Source: Comamonas sp. lk (GTDB lineage: Bacteria > Pseudomonadota > Gammaproteobacteria > Burkholderiales > Burkholderiaceae_C). Taken from it: a DNA stretch of 35,493 bases. The notes beneath the pieces are model-generated. The model was not told where the DNA came from. It saw only the letters and a list, made by a program, of their open reading frames with translations, and ran no database searches. Each line of letters starts with the position of its first letter. The first letter of the stretch is position 1. Positions 29,130 to 35,493 of the stretch are shown here, in pieces. Position numbers and translations under genes: made by a program. Location of the stretch: the NCBI GenBank assembly GCA_945869165.1, contig CAMBNY010000030.1, forward strand, positions 1-35,493, in the 5' to 3' direction.

Positions 29130-29492
29130 ATGCCTATTTACGCTTACAAGTGCAGCGCCTGCGGATTCGCCAAGGATGTTCTGCAAAAAATTTCCGACGC
29201 GCCTTTGTGCGATTGCATTAGCTGCGGTCAACCCGCCTTTGAAAAACAAGTCACCGCCGCCGGATTTCAGCTCAAGGGTTCGGGTTGGTACGTCACCGAT
29301 TTTCGCGGTGGCAAGACAGAGGGTCCAGCCTCGGCTGACGCTGCCGTGGCGACCAAAACTGAGGGTGACGCAGGCGCCGCCAAAACCACGGCCGCTGGTA
29401 CCGACGCTCCTGCGGCCAGCACGCCTGCGGCCAGTCCTGCGCCAGCCGCTACCAGCGCCCCCGCTGCCACGAGCGCAGCGCCTGCGGCTTGA
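29130..29492 (+). CDS. FmdB-family zinc ribbon protein with Ala/Pro-rich tail
   Basis: The 120-residue product begins MPIYAYKCSACGF, the FmdB/CxxC regulatory-domain signature. Two zinc-binding CxxC pairs (CSAC and CISC) form the ribbon in residues 8-31, followed by the conserved FQLKGSGWYVTDF near 47-59. The remaining half (about 62-120) is low in complexity, made of Ala, Pro, Thr and Ser. Homologues are thought to regulate or bind nucleic acid, but the bacterial function is unproven. The ATG at 29130 matches the family. It is placed between ubiB and the DUF502 gene, the usual order before aspS in Burkholderiales. Confidence 0.88.
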   Translation: MPIYAYKCSACGFAKDVLQKISDAPLCDCISCGQPAFEKQVTAAGFQLKGSGWYVTDFRGGKTEGPASADAAVATKTEGDAGAAKTTAAGTDAPAASTPAASPAPAATSAPAATSAAPAA

Positions 29493-29530
29493 GCGCCGAG
29501 CTTCAGACTTTCAATACTTGGGTTTCCACG

Positions 29531-30184
29531 GTGCCAATAAAGAAATATCTCCTGACCGGCTTGATGGTATGGCTGCCGCTGGCCATCACCATCTGGGTTT
29601 TGCTGTGGATGATGAATGTGCTGGACGGCTTGTTCGGCCAGATGCTCACCGCGCTGTCGGCCGTCAGCTCCGATCGGTCTGCCGCCTCTCTTGAGAAGCT
29701 GCGCCATATTCCTGGCCTAGGCGTGGTGCTGGTGCTGGGCTTTATGTTGCTCACCGGTGCCTTGGTATCCAATGTGGCGGGCCGTTGGTGGCTCAAACAG
29801 TGGAACCGGATGTTTACCCACATCCCGGTCGTCAAGTCCATTTACAACAGCGTAAAAAAGGTTTCCGACACGCTGTTTTCCAGCAATGGCAATGCATTTC
29901 GCACGGCTTTGCTGGTGCAGTTTCCCCGCCAGGGCAGTTGGACGATCGCGTTTCAAACCGGCGTGCCCAATGGCGAAGTGGCCAGGCATTTGCCCGGTGA
30001 CCTAATCAGCGTGTACGTTCCTACTACGCCCAACCCGACCGGCGGCTACTTTCTTTTGCTCCCGCGCTCGGAGGTCATCGAATTGGAGATGAGCGTGGAC
30101 GAAGCCCTTACCTACGTTATATCCATGGGCGCTGTGTCGCCGACGGCGCCCGGTGTGCCCTCGGACCGCGGCTCCGCCAATTAA
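29531..30184 (+). CDS. DUF502 inner-membrane protein
   Basis: A 217-residue protein with two membrane helices, about residues 5-28 ([19 protein letters not shown]) and 67-90 ([17 protein letters not shown]), then a soluble domain with the family motifs [20 protein letters not shown] and [20 protein letters not shown]. Function is unknown; the family is widespread and often precedes aspS, as here. The GTG at 29531 places the first helix right after the start, as in homologues ([10 protein letters not shown]). A TTG at 29489 overlapping the fmdB stop would add 14 residues. Neither has a good ribosome binding site, so the start is uncertain. Confidence 0.85.
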   Translation: MPIKKYLLTGLMVWLPLAITIWVLLWMMNVLDGLFGQMLTALSAVSSDRSAASLEKLRHIPGLGVVLVLGFMLLTGALVSNVAGRWWLKQWNRMFTHIPVVKSIYNSVKKVSDTLFSSNGNAFRTALLVQFPRQGSWTIAFQTGVPNGEVARHLPGDLISVYVPTTPNPTGGYFLLLPRSEVIELEMSVDEALTYVISMGAVSPTAPGVPSDRGSAN

Positions 30185-30224
30185 TCAAACCCTTACTGCC
30201 CCGCTGGGGGTTGGACAACACACC

Positions 30225-32060
30225 ATGGCAATGCGCTCTCACTATTGCGGTCTTGTGACCGATGCCCTCATGGGCCAAACCGTTTCCTTGTGCGGCTGGG
30301 TCAACCGCCGCCGCGATCATGGTGGCGTGATTTTTGTCGATCTGCGGGACCGCGAAGGCTATGTCCAGATGGTCTGCGATCCGGACCGCCCCGACATGTT
30401 CAAGACCGCTGAAGGCCTGCGTAATGAGTTTTGCGTGCAAGTCAAAGGCTTGGTGCGCGCCCGTCCCGAAGGCACGGTCAATGACAACCTGAAAAGCGGA
30501 AAAATCGAAGTCTTGTGCCAGGAATTGATCGTCCTCAACCCGTCGGTAACGCCGCCATTTCAGATCGACGAAGACAATTTGTCCGAGACCACGCGCCTGA
30601 CGCACCGCGTGCTGGACCTGCGCCGCCCCTATATGCAAAATAATTTGATGCTGCGTTACCGCGTGTCGATGGAAGTGCGTAAATTTTTGGACGCCAATGG
30701 TTTTGTAGACATCGAAACCCCCATGCTCACCAAGAGCACGCCCGAAGGCGCGCGCGATTATTTGGTGCCCAGCCGTGTTCATGATGGTCAGTTTTTTGCC
30801 TTGCCACAATCGCCCCAGTTGTTCAAGCAGTTGCTGATGGTCGCTGGTTTTGACCGCTACTACCAGATCACCAAATGCTTTCGCGACGAAGATCTGCGCG
30901 CCGACCGCCAGCCCGAGTTCACGCAGATTGATATCGAAACCTCGTTCCTGGGCGAGGAAGAAATCCGCGATATGTTCCAAGGCATGATTGCCACGGTGTT
31001 TCAAAACACCATTGGTGTGGACCTGGGCAACTTCCCGGTGATGACCTACGCCGATGCGATGTACATCTATGGTTCGGACAAGCCAGACCTGCGCGTGAAA
31101 CTGCAATTTACCGAGATGACCGACGTCATGAAAGACGTGGACTTCAAGGTGTTTTCAGGCGCAGCGACCATGAAGGGCGGACGCGTGGTGGCGCTGCGCG
31201 TGCCTGGTGGCTCGGTCGAAGGCGGAGGTATTAGCCGTGGCGAGATTGACGCTTACACCGAGTTCGTCAAGATTTACGGCGCCAAAGGTTTGGCCTATAT
31301 CCGGGTCAACGATGCGTCCAAAGGGCCAGGCCAGGAGGCCGCCTCGCGGTGGCCGGGCCTGCAAAGCCCCATCGTCAAAAATATCCATGACGCAGCGCTT
31401 GCAGAGTTGCTCAAACGCACCGGCGCACAAGACGGTGATTTGATTTTCTTTGGTGCCGATAAAGCCAAGATCGTCAACGATGCCATTGGCGCTTTGCGCC
31501 TGAAAATCGGCCACAGCGATTTCGGCAAGAAGCAGGGCTTGTTCGAAAAAGGGTGGGCGCCTTTGTGGGTGGTGGATTTCCCGATGTTCGAATTCGACGA
31601 GGAAGCCCAGCGCTACACCGCTACGCACCATCCCTTTACCGCGCCCAAAGACGGCCATGAGGACTGGATGGTTACTGCCCCCGAAAAATGCATTTCCAAA
31701 GGCTATGACATGGTCTTGAACGGCTGGGAAATGGGTGGCGGCTCGGTGCGTATCCACCGCGCCGATGTGCAGCAAAAAGTGTTTGATGCGCTCAAGATCA
31801 CGCCTGACGAAGCGCAACTCAAGTTCGGCTTCCTGCTCGATGCTTTGCAGTACGGCGCGCCCCCGCACGGTGGCTTGGCCTTCGGCCTGGACCGCATCAT
31901 CACCTTGATGACTGGCGCCGAATCCATCCGCGATGTTATTGCCTTCCCCAAAACCCAGCGCGCTCAGTGTTTGCTCACGCAAGCGCCCAGCCCGGTGGAT
32001 GAAAAGCAGTTACGCGAGTTACATATCCGCTTGCGCAACCTGGACGCAGTCAAGGCCTGA
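30225..32060 (+). CDS. aspS: Aspartyl-tRNA synthetase, bacterial type
   Basis: AspS charges tRNA-Asp; in organisms lacking AsnRS the same enzyme type also charges tRNA-Asn. The 611-residue length and the domain order fit the bacterial form: OB-fold anticodon domain (1-110, [20 protein letters not shown]), class II motif 2 [18 protein letters not shown] near 219, an inserted GAD domain (about 290-420), and motif 3 [13 protein letters not shown] near 550. The ATG at 30225 gives MAMRSHYCG as in relatives. It follows the DUF502 gene by 40 bases. Discriminating versus non-discriminating specificity cannot be settled here. Confidence 0.97.
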   Translation: MAMRSHYCGLVTDALMGQTVSLCGWVNRRRDHGGVIFVDLRDREGYVQMVCDPDRPDMFKTAEGLRNEFCVQVKGLVRARPEGTVNDNLKSGKIEVLCQELIVLNPSVTPPFQIDEDNLSETTRLTHRVLDLRRPYMQNNLMLRYRVSMEVRKFLDANGFVDIETPMLTKSTPEGARDYLVPSRVHDGQFFALPQSPQLFKQLLMVAGFDRYYQITKCFRDEDLRADRQPEFTQIDIETSFLGEEEIRDMFQGMIATVFQNTIGVDLGNFPVMTYADAMYIYGSDKPDLRVKLQFTEMTDVMKDVDFKVFSGAATMKGGRVVALRVPGGSVEGGGISRGEIDAYTEFVKIYGAKGLAYIRVNDASKGPGQEAASRWPGLQSPIVKNIHDAALAELLKRTGAQDGDLIFFGADKAKIVNDAIGALRLKIGHSDFGKKQGLFEKGWAPLWVVDFPMFEFDEEAQRYTATHHPFTAPKDGHEDWMVTAPEKCISKGYDMVLNGWEMGGGSVRIHRADVQQKVFDALKITPDEAQLKFGFLLDALQYGAPPHGGLAFGLDRIITLMTGAESIRDVIAFPKTQRAQCLLTQAPSPVDEKQLRELHIRLRNLDAVKA

Positions 32061-32084
32061 AAGGCCTGCGCCCAGTGCTGGGTT

Positions 32085-32693
32085 TTAGACGCCCATGATG
32101 CGCTGATAAGCCCGGCGCGTGGGCTCGGACACCGCATCGAGCAATTGGACATGGCTGGTTTGGTGGCGTGCCAGCATGCGCGCAGAAGCCACCCAGCGCG
32201 ATTTGCAAAACCAGTGGCAGCTGTGCTGCATCAACAGCAACTCGGCAGTCAAGCAAAACGCCCGGTCGCGCTCGGACAGGCCAGCCGCGTTAGCCATCAC
32301 GCGGCTGATACCCTCGCCATGTACTAACAAAATGTCGTGCAGGCTGAAGGTGGAGGTGGGCAGCCAGCGCGTTGCCAGCGGCAAACTCAAGGGCAGGGTG
32401 CTGGCGCGCAAACGGCGCGGGTCGGCTTCGGCGGCCAAATCGGTCAGCAGGCTTTGAAATTGGCCTTCGAGTTGGTTTTCGGTTTGCGTCAGCATGGACC
32501 AAATGCTTTGGCGCCGCTCGGCTTCTTGCTCGCCCATGGCGCGCAAATAGCCGTCCACCAGGGTTTGCATCAGGCTCTCAATTTGGTAGCGCCGAAGAAA
32601 CCGGCCCAAAATCAGCACACGGCGACGCTGCTCCAGCGAATTGCGCATTTGCAGGCTGAAGGCGAGTATCGCGAAAAAGACCAAAACGTTCAT
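32085..32693 (-). CDS. Conserved-looking protein of unknown function with N-terminal membrane anchor
   Basis: I do not recognise the family. The 202-residue product begins with a short hydrophobic stretch (MNVLVFFAILAFSLQ) that could anchor it in the membrane, followed by a charged helical region (LEQRRRVLILGRFLRRYQIE, then EQEAERRQSIWSMLTQTENQ) that may form a coiled coil. The rest has aromatic and Cys/His-rich helices (QHSCHWFCKSRW at about 160-171). The ATG at 32693 is the likely start; upstream the frame runs antisense to the nudB leader. It is convergent with aspS (24 bases) and divergent from nudB. Codon use is like the core genes. Confidence 0.75.
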   Translation of the reverse strand: MNVLVFFAILAFSLQMRNSLEQRRRVLILGRFLRRYQIESLMQTLVDGYLRAMGEQEAERRQSIWSMLTQTENQLEGQFQSLLTDLAAEADPRRLRASTLPLSLPLATRWLPTSTFSLHDILLVHGEGISRVMANAAGLSERDRAFCLTAELLLMQHSCHWFCKSRWVASARMLARHQTSHVQLLDAVSEPTRRAYQRIMGV

Positions 32694-32818
32694 GGTGGTG
32701 TGGTGCCTTGCGCGGCACACGTGCTTGGGGATGCCGGGCAAGTGTAGCGACTGCACCAGCCCGCACCGGCCTTCTGCAAAGGCGGCAGGCACAATGCGGC
32801 CATGCCCTGCCTCCGCTT

Positions 32819-33295
32819 ATGCGCCCCGACTTAAAAATTCCCCAATCTGTGTTGGTGGTGATCTATACGCCGTCCTTGCAGGTGCTGCTGATTCGCCGTG
32901 CCGAGCCCGATCCGGCGGCCCCGGCTTTTTGGCAATCGGTGACTGGCAGCAAAGACCATGCGGACGAATCCTTTGAAGAAACTGCTATGCGCGAAGTGCG
33001 CGAAGAAACTGGCATTGACTGTTCTCCCGCTTTGCCTTTGCATGTTTATCTGCGCGATTGGGCGTTGGAAAACGTGTACCCGATTTACCCGCGCTGGCTG
33101 CACCGCTACGCGCCGGGCGTGGTGTTTAACACCGAGCATGTATTTGGTTTGCAAGTGCCCGAGGGCACGGCAGTACAACTCGAGCCGCGTGAACACACTG
33201 CTTTTCAGTGGCTGCCCTATGCGCAGGCGGCGGCGCTGTGTTTTTCGCCGTCTAATGCCGAAGCCTGCTTGCTGCTTCCCCGGTTTGCAAGCTGA
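32819..33295 (+). CDS. nudB: Dihydroneopterin triphosphate diphosphatase (Nudix)
   Basis: NudB removes pyrophosphate from dihydroneopterin triphosphate in folate synthesis. The 158-residue product starts MRPDLKIPQSVLVVIY and has a full Nudix box at 43-66 (GSKDHADESFEETAMREV followed by REETGI), preceded by FWQSVTGS, typical of NudB. The strand with HRYAPGVVFNTEHVFGL and PREHTAFQWLPY are the other conserved parts. The ATG at 32819 is chosen from family length. The GTP cyclohydrolase gene folE, which makes its substrate, begins 2.1 kb downstream in the same direction, which supports the call. An EEP gene follows 10 bases later. Confidence 0.92.
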   Translation: MRPDLKIPQSVLVVIYTPSLQVLLIRRAEPDPAAPAFWQSVTGSKDHADESFEETAMREVREETGIDCSPALPLHVYLRDWALENVYPIYPRWLHRYAPGVVFNTEHVFGLQVPEGTAVQLEPREHTAFQWLPYAQAAALCFSPSNAEACLLLPRFAS

Positions 33296-33305
33296 CAGCG
33301 CCGCT

Positions 33306-34055
33306 ATGGCATCCGTTTTACGTGTGGTCAGCTACAACATCCACAAAGGCGTGCGCGGCCTGGGCCCGGCGCGCCGTTTGGAAATACACAACCTACGCCA
33401 AGCTATAGCGCGCCTGGACGCGGACCTGGTGTGCTTGCAGGAAGTGCGCAAGCTCAATCGGCGCGAAGAACTGTTTTTTGCCCAGTGGCCCAGCCAGGGC
33501 CAGGCTGATTTTTTGGCGCCACAAGGCCACACTGCCGTGTACCGCAGCAATGCGATTACGCGGCACGGCGAGCATGGTAACGCTTTGCTCTCGCGCTGGC
33601 CGGTTCTGGCGCACCAGCACGCCGATATGTCGGACCACCGTTTTGAGCAACGCGGCCTTTTGCATACCGAAGTGGATATGCGCGGGCAGCGGGTACACGT
33701 GCTGGTCTTGCATTTAGGTTTGATGCGGGGCGGCCGTATGCGTCAGTTGCAGCAAGTCTGCGATTACGTTCGCCGCGATATCGCACCCGATGCACCAGTC
33801 ATTGTGGCCGGGGACTTCAATGAGTGGAACGCCAGCGTGCGTAAAGTGCTGGGCGATGTGGGCCTAGAGGCGCCGACGCAACAGCATCTGCCCACCTTTC
33901 CTTCGGCCTTGCCTTTGCTGGCCCTGGACCATATTTACGCCCGTGGCCTGCAGCCCTTGCGCCAGCATGTGCCGCACGGGCCGCAGTGGGCGCGTATGTC
34001 AGACCATTTGCCCATCGTGGCTGAGTTTGTGTTGCCGGGTGGGCCGACGCGATGA
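33306..34055 (+). CDS. Endonuclease/exonuclease/phosphatase (EEP) family hydrolase
   Basis: A 249-residue metal-dependent phosphodiesterase or phosphatase of the EEP fold, of the type found beside cardiolipin synthase B (YbhP-like). Motifs in order are SYNIHKG (8-14), VCLQEVR with the metal-binding glutamate near residue 46, HLGLM near 139, GDFNEWN near residue 173 and the terminal SDHLPIV near 235. No signal peptide is seen. It starts 10 bases after nudB and overlaps clsB as ATGA. In E. coli ybhP lies next to clsB, so a role in phospholipid metabolism is possible, but the substrate is not known. Confidence 0.88.
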   Translation: MASVLRVVSYNIHKGVRGLGPARRLEIHNLRQAIARLDADLVCLQEVRKLNRREELFFAQWPSQGQADFLAPQGHTAVYRSNAITRHGEHGNALLSRWPVLAHQHADMSDHRFEQRGLLHTEVDMRGQRVHVLVLHLGLMRGGRMRQLQQVCDYVRRDIAPDAPVIVAGDFNEWNASVRKVLGDVGLEAPTQQHLPTFPSALPLLALDHIYARGLQPLRQHVPHGPQWARMSDHLPIVAEFVLPGGPTR

Positions 34056-35266
34056 ACGCGGTGCATTTGCGGGCGCGCCACCACCTGCATTTGCTGCAAG
34101 GTGCCAAGGAGTTATTCCAGGCCATGGTGCATGCCATCGAGCACAGCAAGCACGAGGTACGCCTGGAAACCTATATTTTTGCCTTTGACGAACAGGGCCA
34201 GGCGGTAGCTGCTGCGTTAGAGCGCGCGGCGCTGCGCGGCGTGCAGGTCTATCTGGTGGTCGATGGCATTGGCACTGCGCCGCTGCCGCTGCCATGGGCG
34301 GCGCGCTTTGACGCGGCTGGCGTGCGCTGGCACCGCTTCTCGCCGCTGGGTTGGTTGGGGGTGTTTTTTCCCGTGCGCTGGCGCCGTTTGCACCGCAAGC
34401 TCTGCGTGGTTGACGGGCGCGTGGCCTTTTGTGGCGGCATCAATGTCATGGATGATTTCCATGATTTGCGCCTGGGTACTTTGGATTCTGCGCGGCTGGA
34501 TTTTGCAGTGCAGGTGCAAGGCCCCTTGGTAATAGACGCACATGCGCTGATGCGGCGCTTTTGGTCCCGGCTTGATTTTGCGCGCGGTTTGGAATCGCGC
34601 CAGTGGGCCAAGGCGCGGAGCCAATGGCAAACCGCCTTGCGGCCACAACCCGCCCCCATGCATGCCCCCGCGCCGGACGATGCGCCGGGCAAGATACCTG
34701 CCGCGCTGGTATTGCGCGACAACCTGCGTAACCGCAGCCGGATTGAGCAAACCTACCGCCAAGCCATAGGCCAGGCGCATCACGAGGTCTTGATTGCCAA
34801 TGCCTATTTCATGCCGGGGCGTAAATTGCGCCATGCCTTGGAACATGCGGCACAACGCGGCGTGCGTGTGGTCTTGTTATTGCAGGGGCGCTATGAGTAT
34901 TTCATGCAATTCCACGGCGCGCGCGCGGTCTATGGCAGCTTGCTGGCAGCGGGGGTGGAGATTCATGAGTACCAGGGCGGTTTGTTGCACGCCAAAGTGG
35001 CGGTGGTCGACAGCGTCTGGGCCACCGTGGGTTCGTCCAACCTGGAGCCCTTGAGCCTTTTGCTGGCGCGCGAAGCCAATGTGGTGCTGCGCGATGCACA
35101 TTTCGCCCAGGCGCTGCGCCAGCGCTTGCTTGCAGCGATCGCGCAGCAATCGGTGCAAATGGACCCCTTGCGCTACCTGCAGCGTGGCCACTGGCAGCGC
35201 GCGCTAGACCGGCTGGCGCTGGCCATCCTGCGTATCGGCTTGTTTGTGGTGGGGCGGCGCTACTGA
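34052..35266 (+). CDS. clsB: Cardiolipin synthase B (phospholipase D family)
   Basis: ClsB makes cardiolipin at the inner membrane; the E. coli enzyme works from phosphatidylglycerol. The 404-residue product has two HKD motifs: HRKLCVVDGRVAFCGGIN at about 114-131 and HAKVAVVDSVWATVGSSN at about 313-330, both with His, Lys and Asp in place. It lacks the two N-terminal membrane helices of ClsA, which fits ClsB. The start overlaps the EEP gene by 4 bases, so the pair is coupled, as is ybhP-clsB. A perfect hairpin lies directly after its stop codon. Confidence 0.93.
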   Translation: MNAVHLRARHHLHLLQGAKELFQAMVHAIEHSKHEVRLETYIFAFDEQGQAVAAALERAALRGVQVYLVVDGIGTAPLPLPWAARFDAAGVRWHRFSPLGWLGVFFPVRWRRLHRKLCVVDGRVAFCGGINVMDDFHDLRLGTLDSARLDFAVQVQGPLVIDAHALMRRFWSRLDFARGLESRQWAKARSQWQTALRPQPAPMHAPAPDDAPGKIPAALVLRDNLRNRSRIEQTYRQAIGQAHHEVLIANAYFMPGRKLRHALEHAAQRGVRVVLLLQGRYEYFMQFHGARAVYGSLLAAGVEIHEYQGGLLHAKVAVVDSVWATVGSSNLEPLSLLLAREANVVLRDAHFAQALRQRLLAAIAQQSVQMDPLRYLQRGHWQRALDRLALAILRIGLFVVGRRY

Positions 35267-35284
35267 GCCGCGCAAGCGCGCGGC
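35267..35284 (+). terminator. Perfect hairpin right after the clsB stop codon
   Basis: GCCGCGC (35267-35273) and GCGCGGC (35278-35284) form a perfect 7-base-pair stem around a four-base loop AAGC, starting on the base after the TGA. No T-tract follows, so it is not a complete intrinsic terminator. It may stabilise the 3' end or slow polymerase before the folE gene. Confidence 0.4.
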
Positions 35285-35381
35285 CAATCCCGCGCAGGCC
35301 CCGCGTGCATTGCGTACGCGCCCTCGGTGCTACAAGCAAACGCTGGTAATATGGTTTGTTAGTCATCATTATTAGAGCGCC

Positions 35382-35493
35382 ATGAACCCATCTGACGAGG
35401 ACGTTGGAACCCCGGTTTCCGTCAAAATCCGCGAGCGCATACAGGCCGCCCGCAAGCGTTTTAACGCGAACGACAATATTGCCGAATTCGTTC
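35382..35493 (+). CDS. folE: GTP cyclohydrolase I, N-terminal fragment at the window edge
   Basis: Only the first 37 codons are inside the window. The reading frame gives MNPSDEDVGTPVSVKIRERI and then QAARKRFNANDNIAEFV, the N-terminal region I recognise from Comamonadaceae-type FolE. GTP cyclohydrolase I makes dihydroneopterin triphosphate, the substrate of the NudB encoded upstream. The catalytic zinc-binding Cys and His residues lie beyond the edge, so this is a family call from N-terminal similarity plus context. A possible -10 TAATAT is at 35347-35352, 30 bases before the ATG, without a clear -35. Confidence 0.7.
   Translation, partial: MNPSDEDVGTPVSVKIRERIQAARKRFNANDNIAEFV

Noticed and set aside
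32050..32090. CCCAGTGCTGGG followed by TTTT after aspS as a terminator.
   Set aside because: The stem would be four pairs with a four-base loop and only a short T-run, so it is too weak to list with confidence.

Overview
The window looks like a chromosomal segment of a betaproteobacterium of the order Burkholderiales, most likely Comamonadaceae. This is inferred from the protein sequences (RplU/RpmA/Obg, ProB, RppH, ProS, HemA/PrfA/PrmC, UbiE/UbiJ/UbiB, AspS), from the gene order ubiE-Tim44-ubiJ-ubiB-fmdB-DUF502-aspS-nudB-EEP-clsB-folE, and from the GC-rich codon use of the housekeeping genes. No 16S gene or species-specific marker is present, so the genus is not resolved.

Layout. 1-3002: rplU-rpmA-obgE, with a consensus -10 box at the left edge, followed by proB. 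3038-7081: rppH (minus), proS and a lytic transglycosylase (plus), grxD (minus), and a SlyD-like FKBP prolyl isomerase. 7255-8976: a type-2 leuA. 8997-9128: a MITE-like palindromic element in the convergent leuA/prmC gap, with matching outer ends and a possible TAA target duplication. 9128-12440: the minus-strand operon hemA-prfA-prmC. 12485-14143: a small membrane protein translationally coupled to a GNAT acetyltransferase, and a convergent glycerophosphodiester phosphodiesterase. 14467-19903: a strikingly AT-rich island with a 609-residue polytopic membrane protein (minus), a 1.5 kb spacer without recognisable genes, and an overlapping plus-strand trio of GT2 glycosyltransferase, SAM methyltransferase and GtrA-like flippase. 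About 19970-20520: a decayed IS3-family transposase. 20685-24620: a 1311-residue flavin/iron-sulfur oxidoreductase with a DUF3683 N-terminus. 24689-35493: a DUF971 protein, the ubiquinone genes, fmdB, DUF502, aspS, an unknown anchored protein (minus), nudB, an EEP hydrolase, clsB and the first 37 codons of folE.

How the genes fit together. Most of the window is core metabolism and translation: ribosome assembly, release factor and its methyltransferase, two tRNA synthetases, proline and leucine biosynthesis, haem, ubiquinone and folate synthesis, and cardiolipin synthesis. The accessory part is the AT-rich island. Its GtrB-like GT2, GtrA-like flippase and polytopic candidate GT-C protein match the three-component logic of Gtr-type glycan modification systems (sugar to undecaprenyl phosphate, flipping, transfer outside the membrane), with an added methyltransferase. 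It lies beside an inactivated IS and has base composition unlike its neighbours, so horizontal acquisition is the likely explanation. The most interesting leads are this cassette, the MITE, a probable leaderless hemA transcript, and a Tim44-domain protein inside the ubiquinone cluster.
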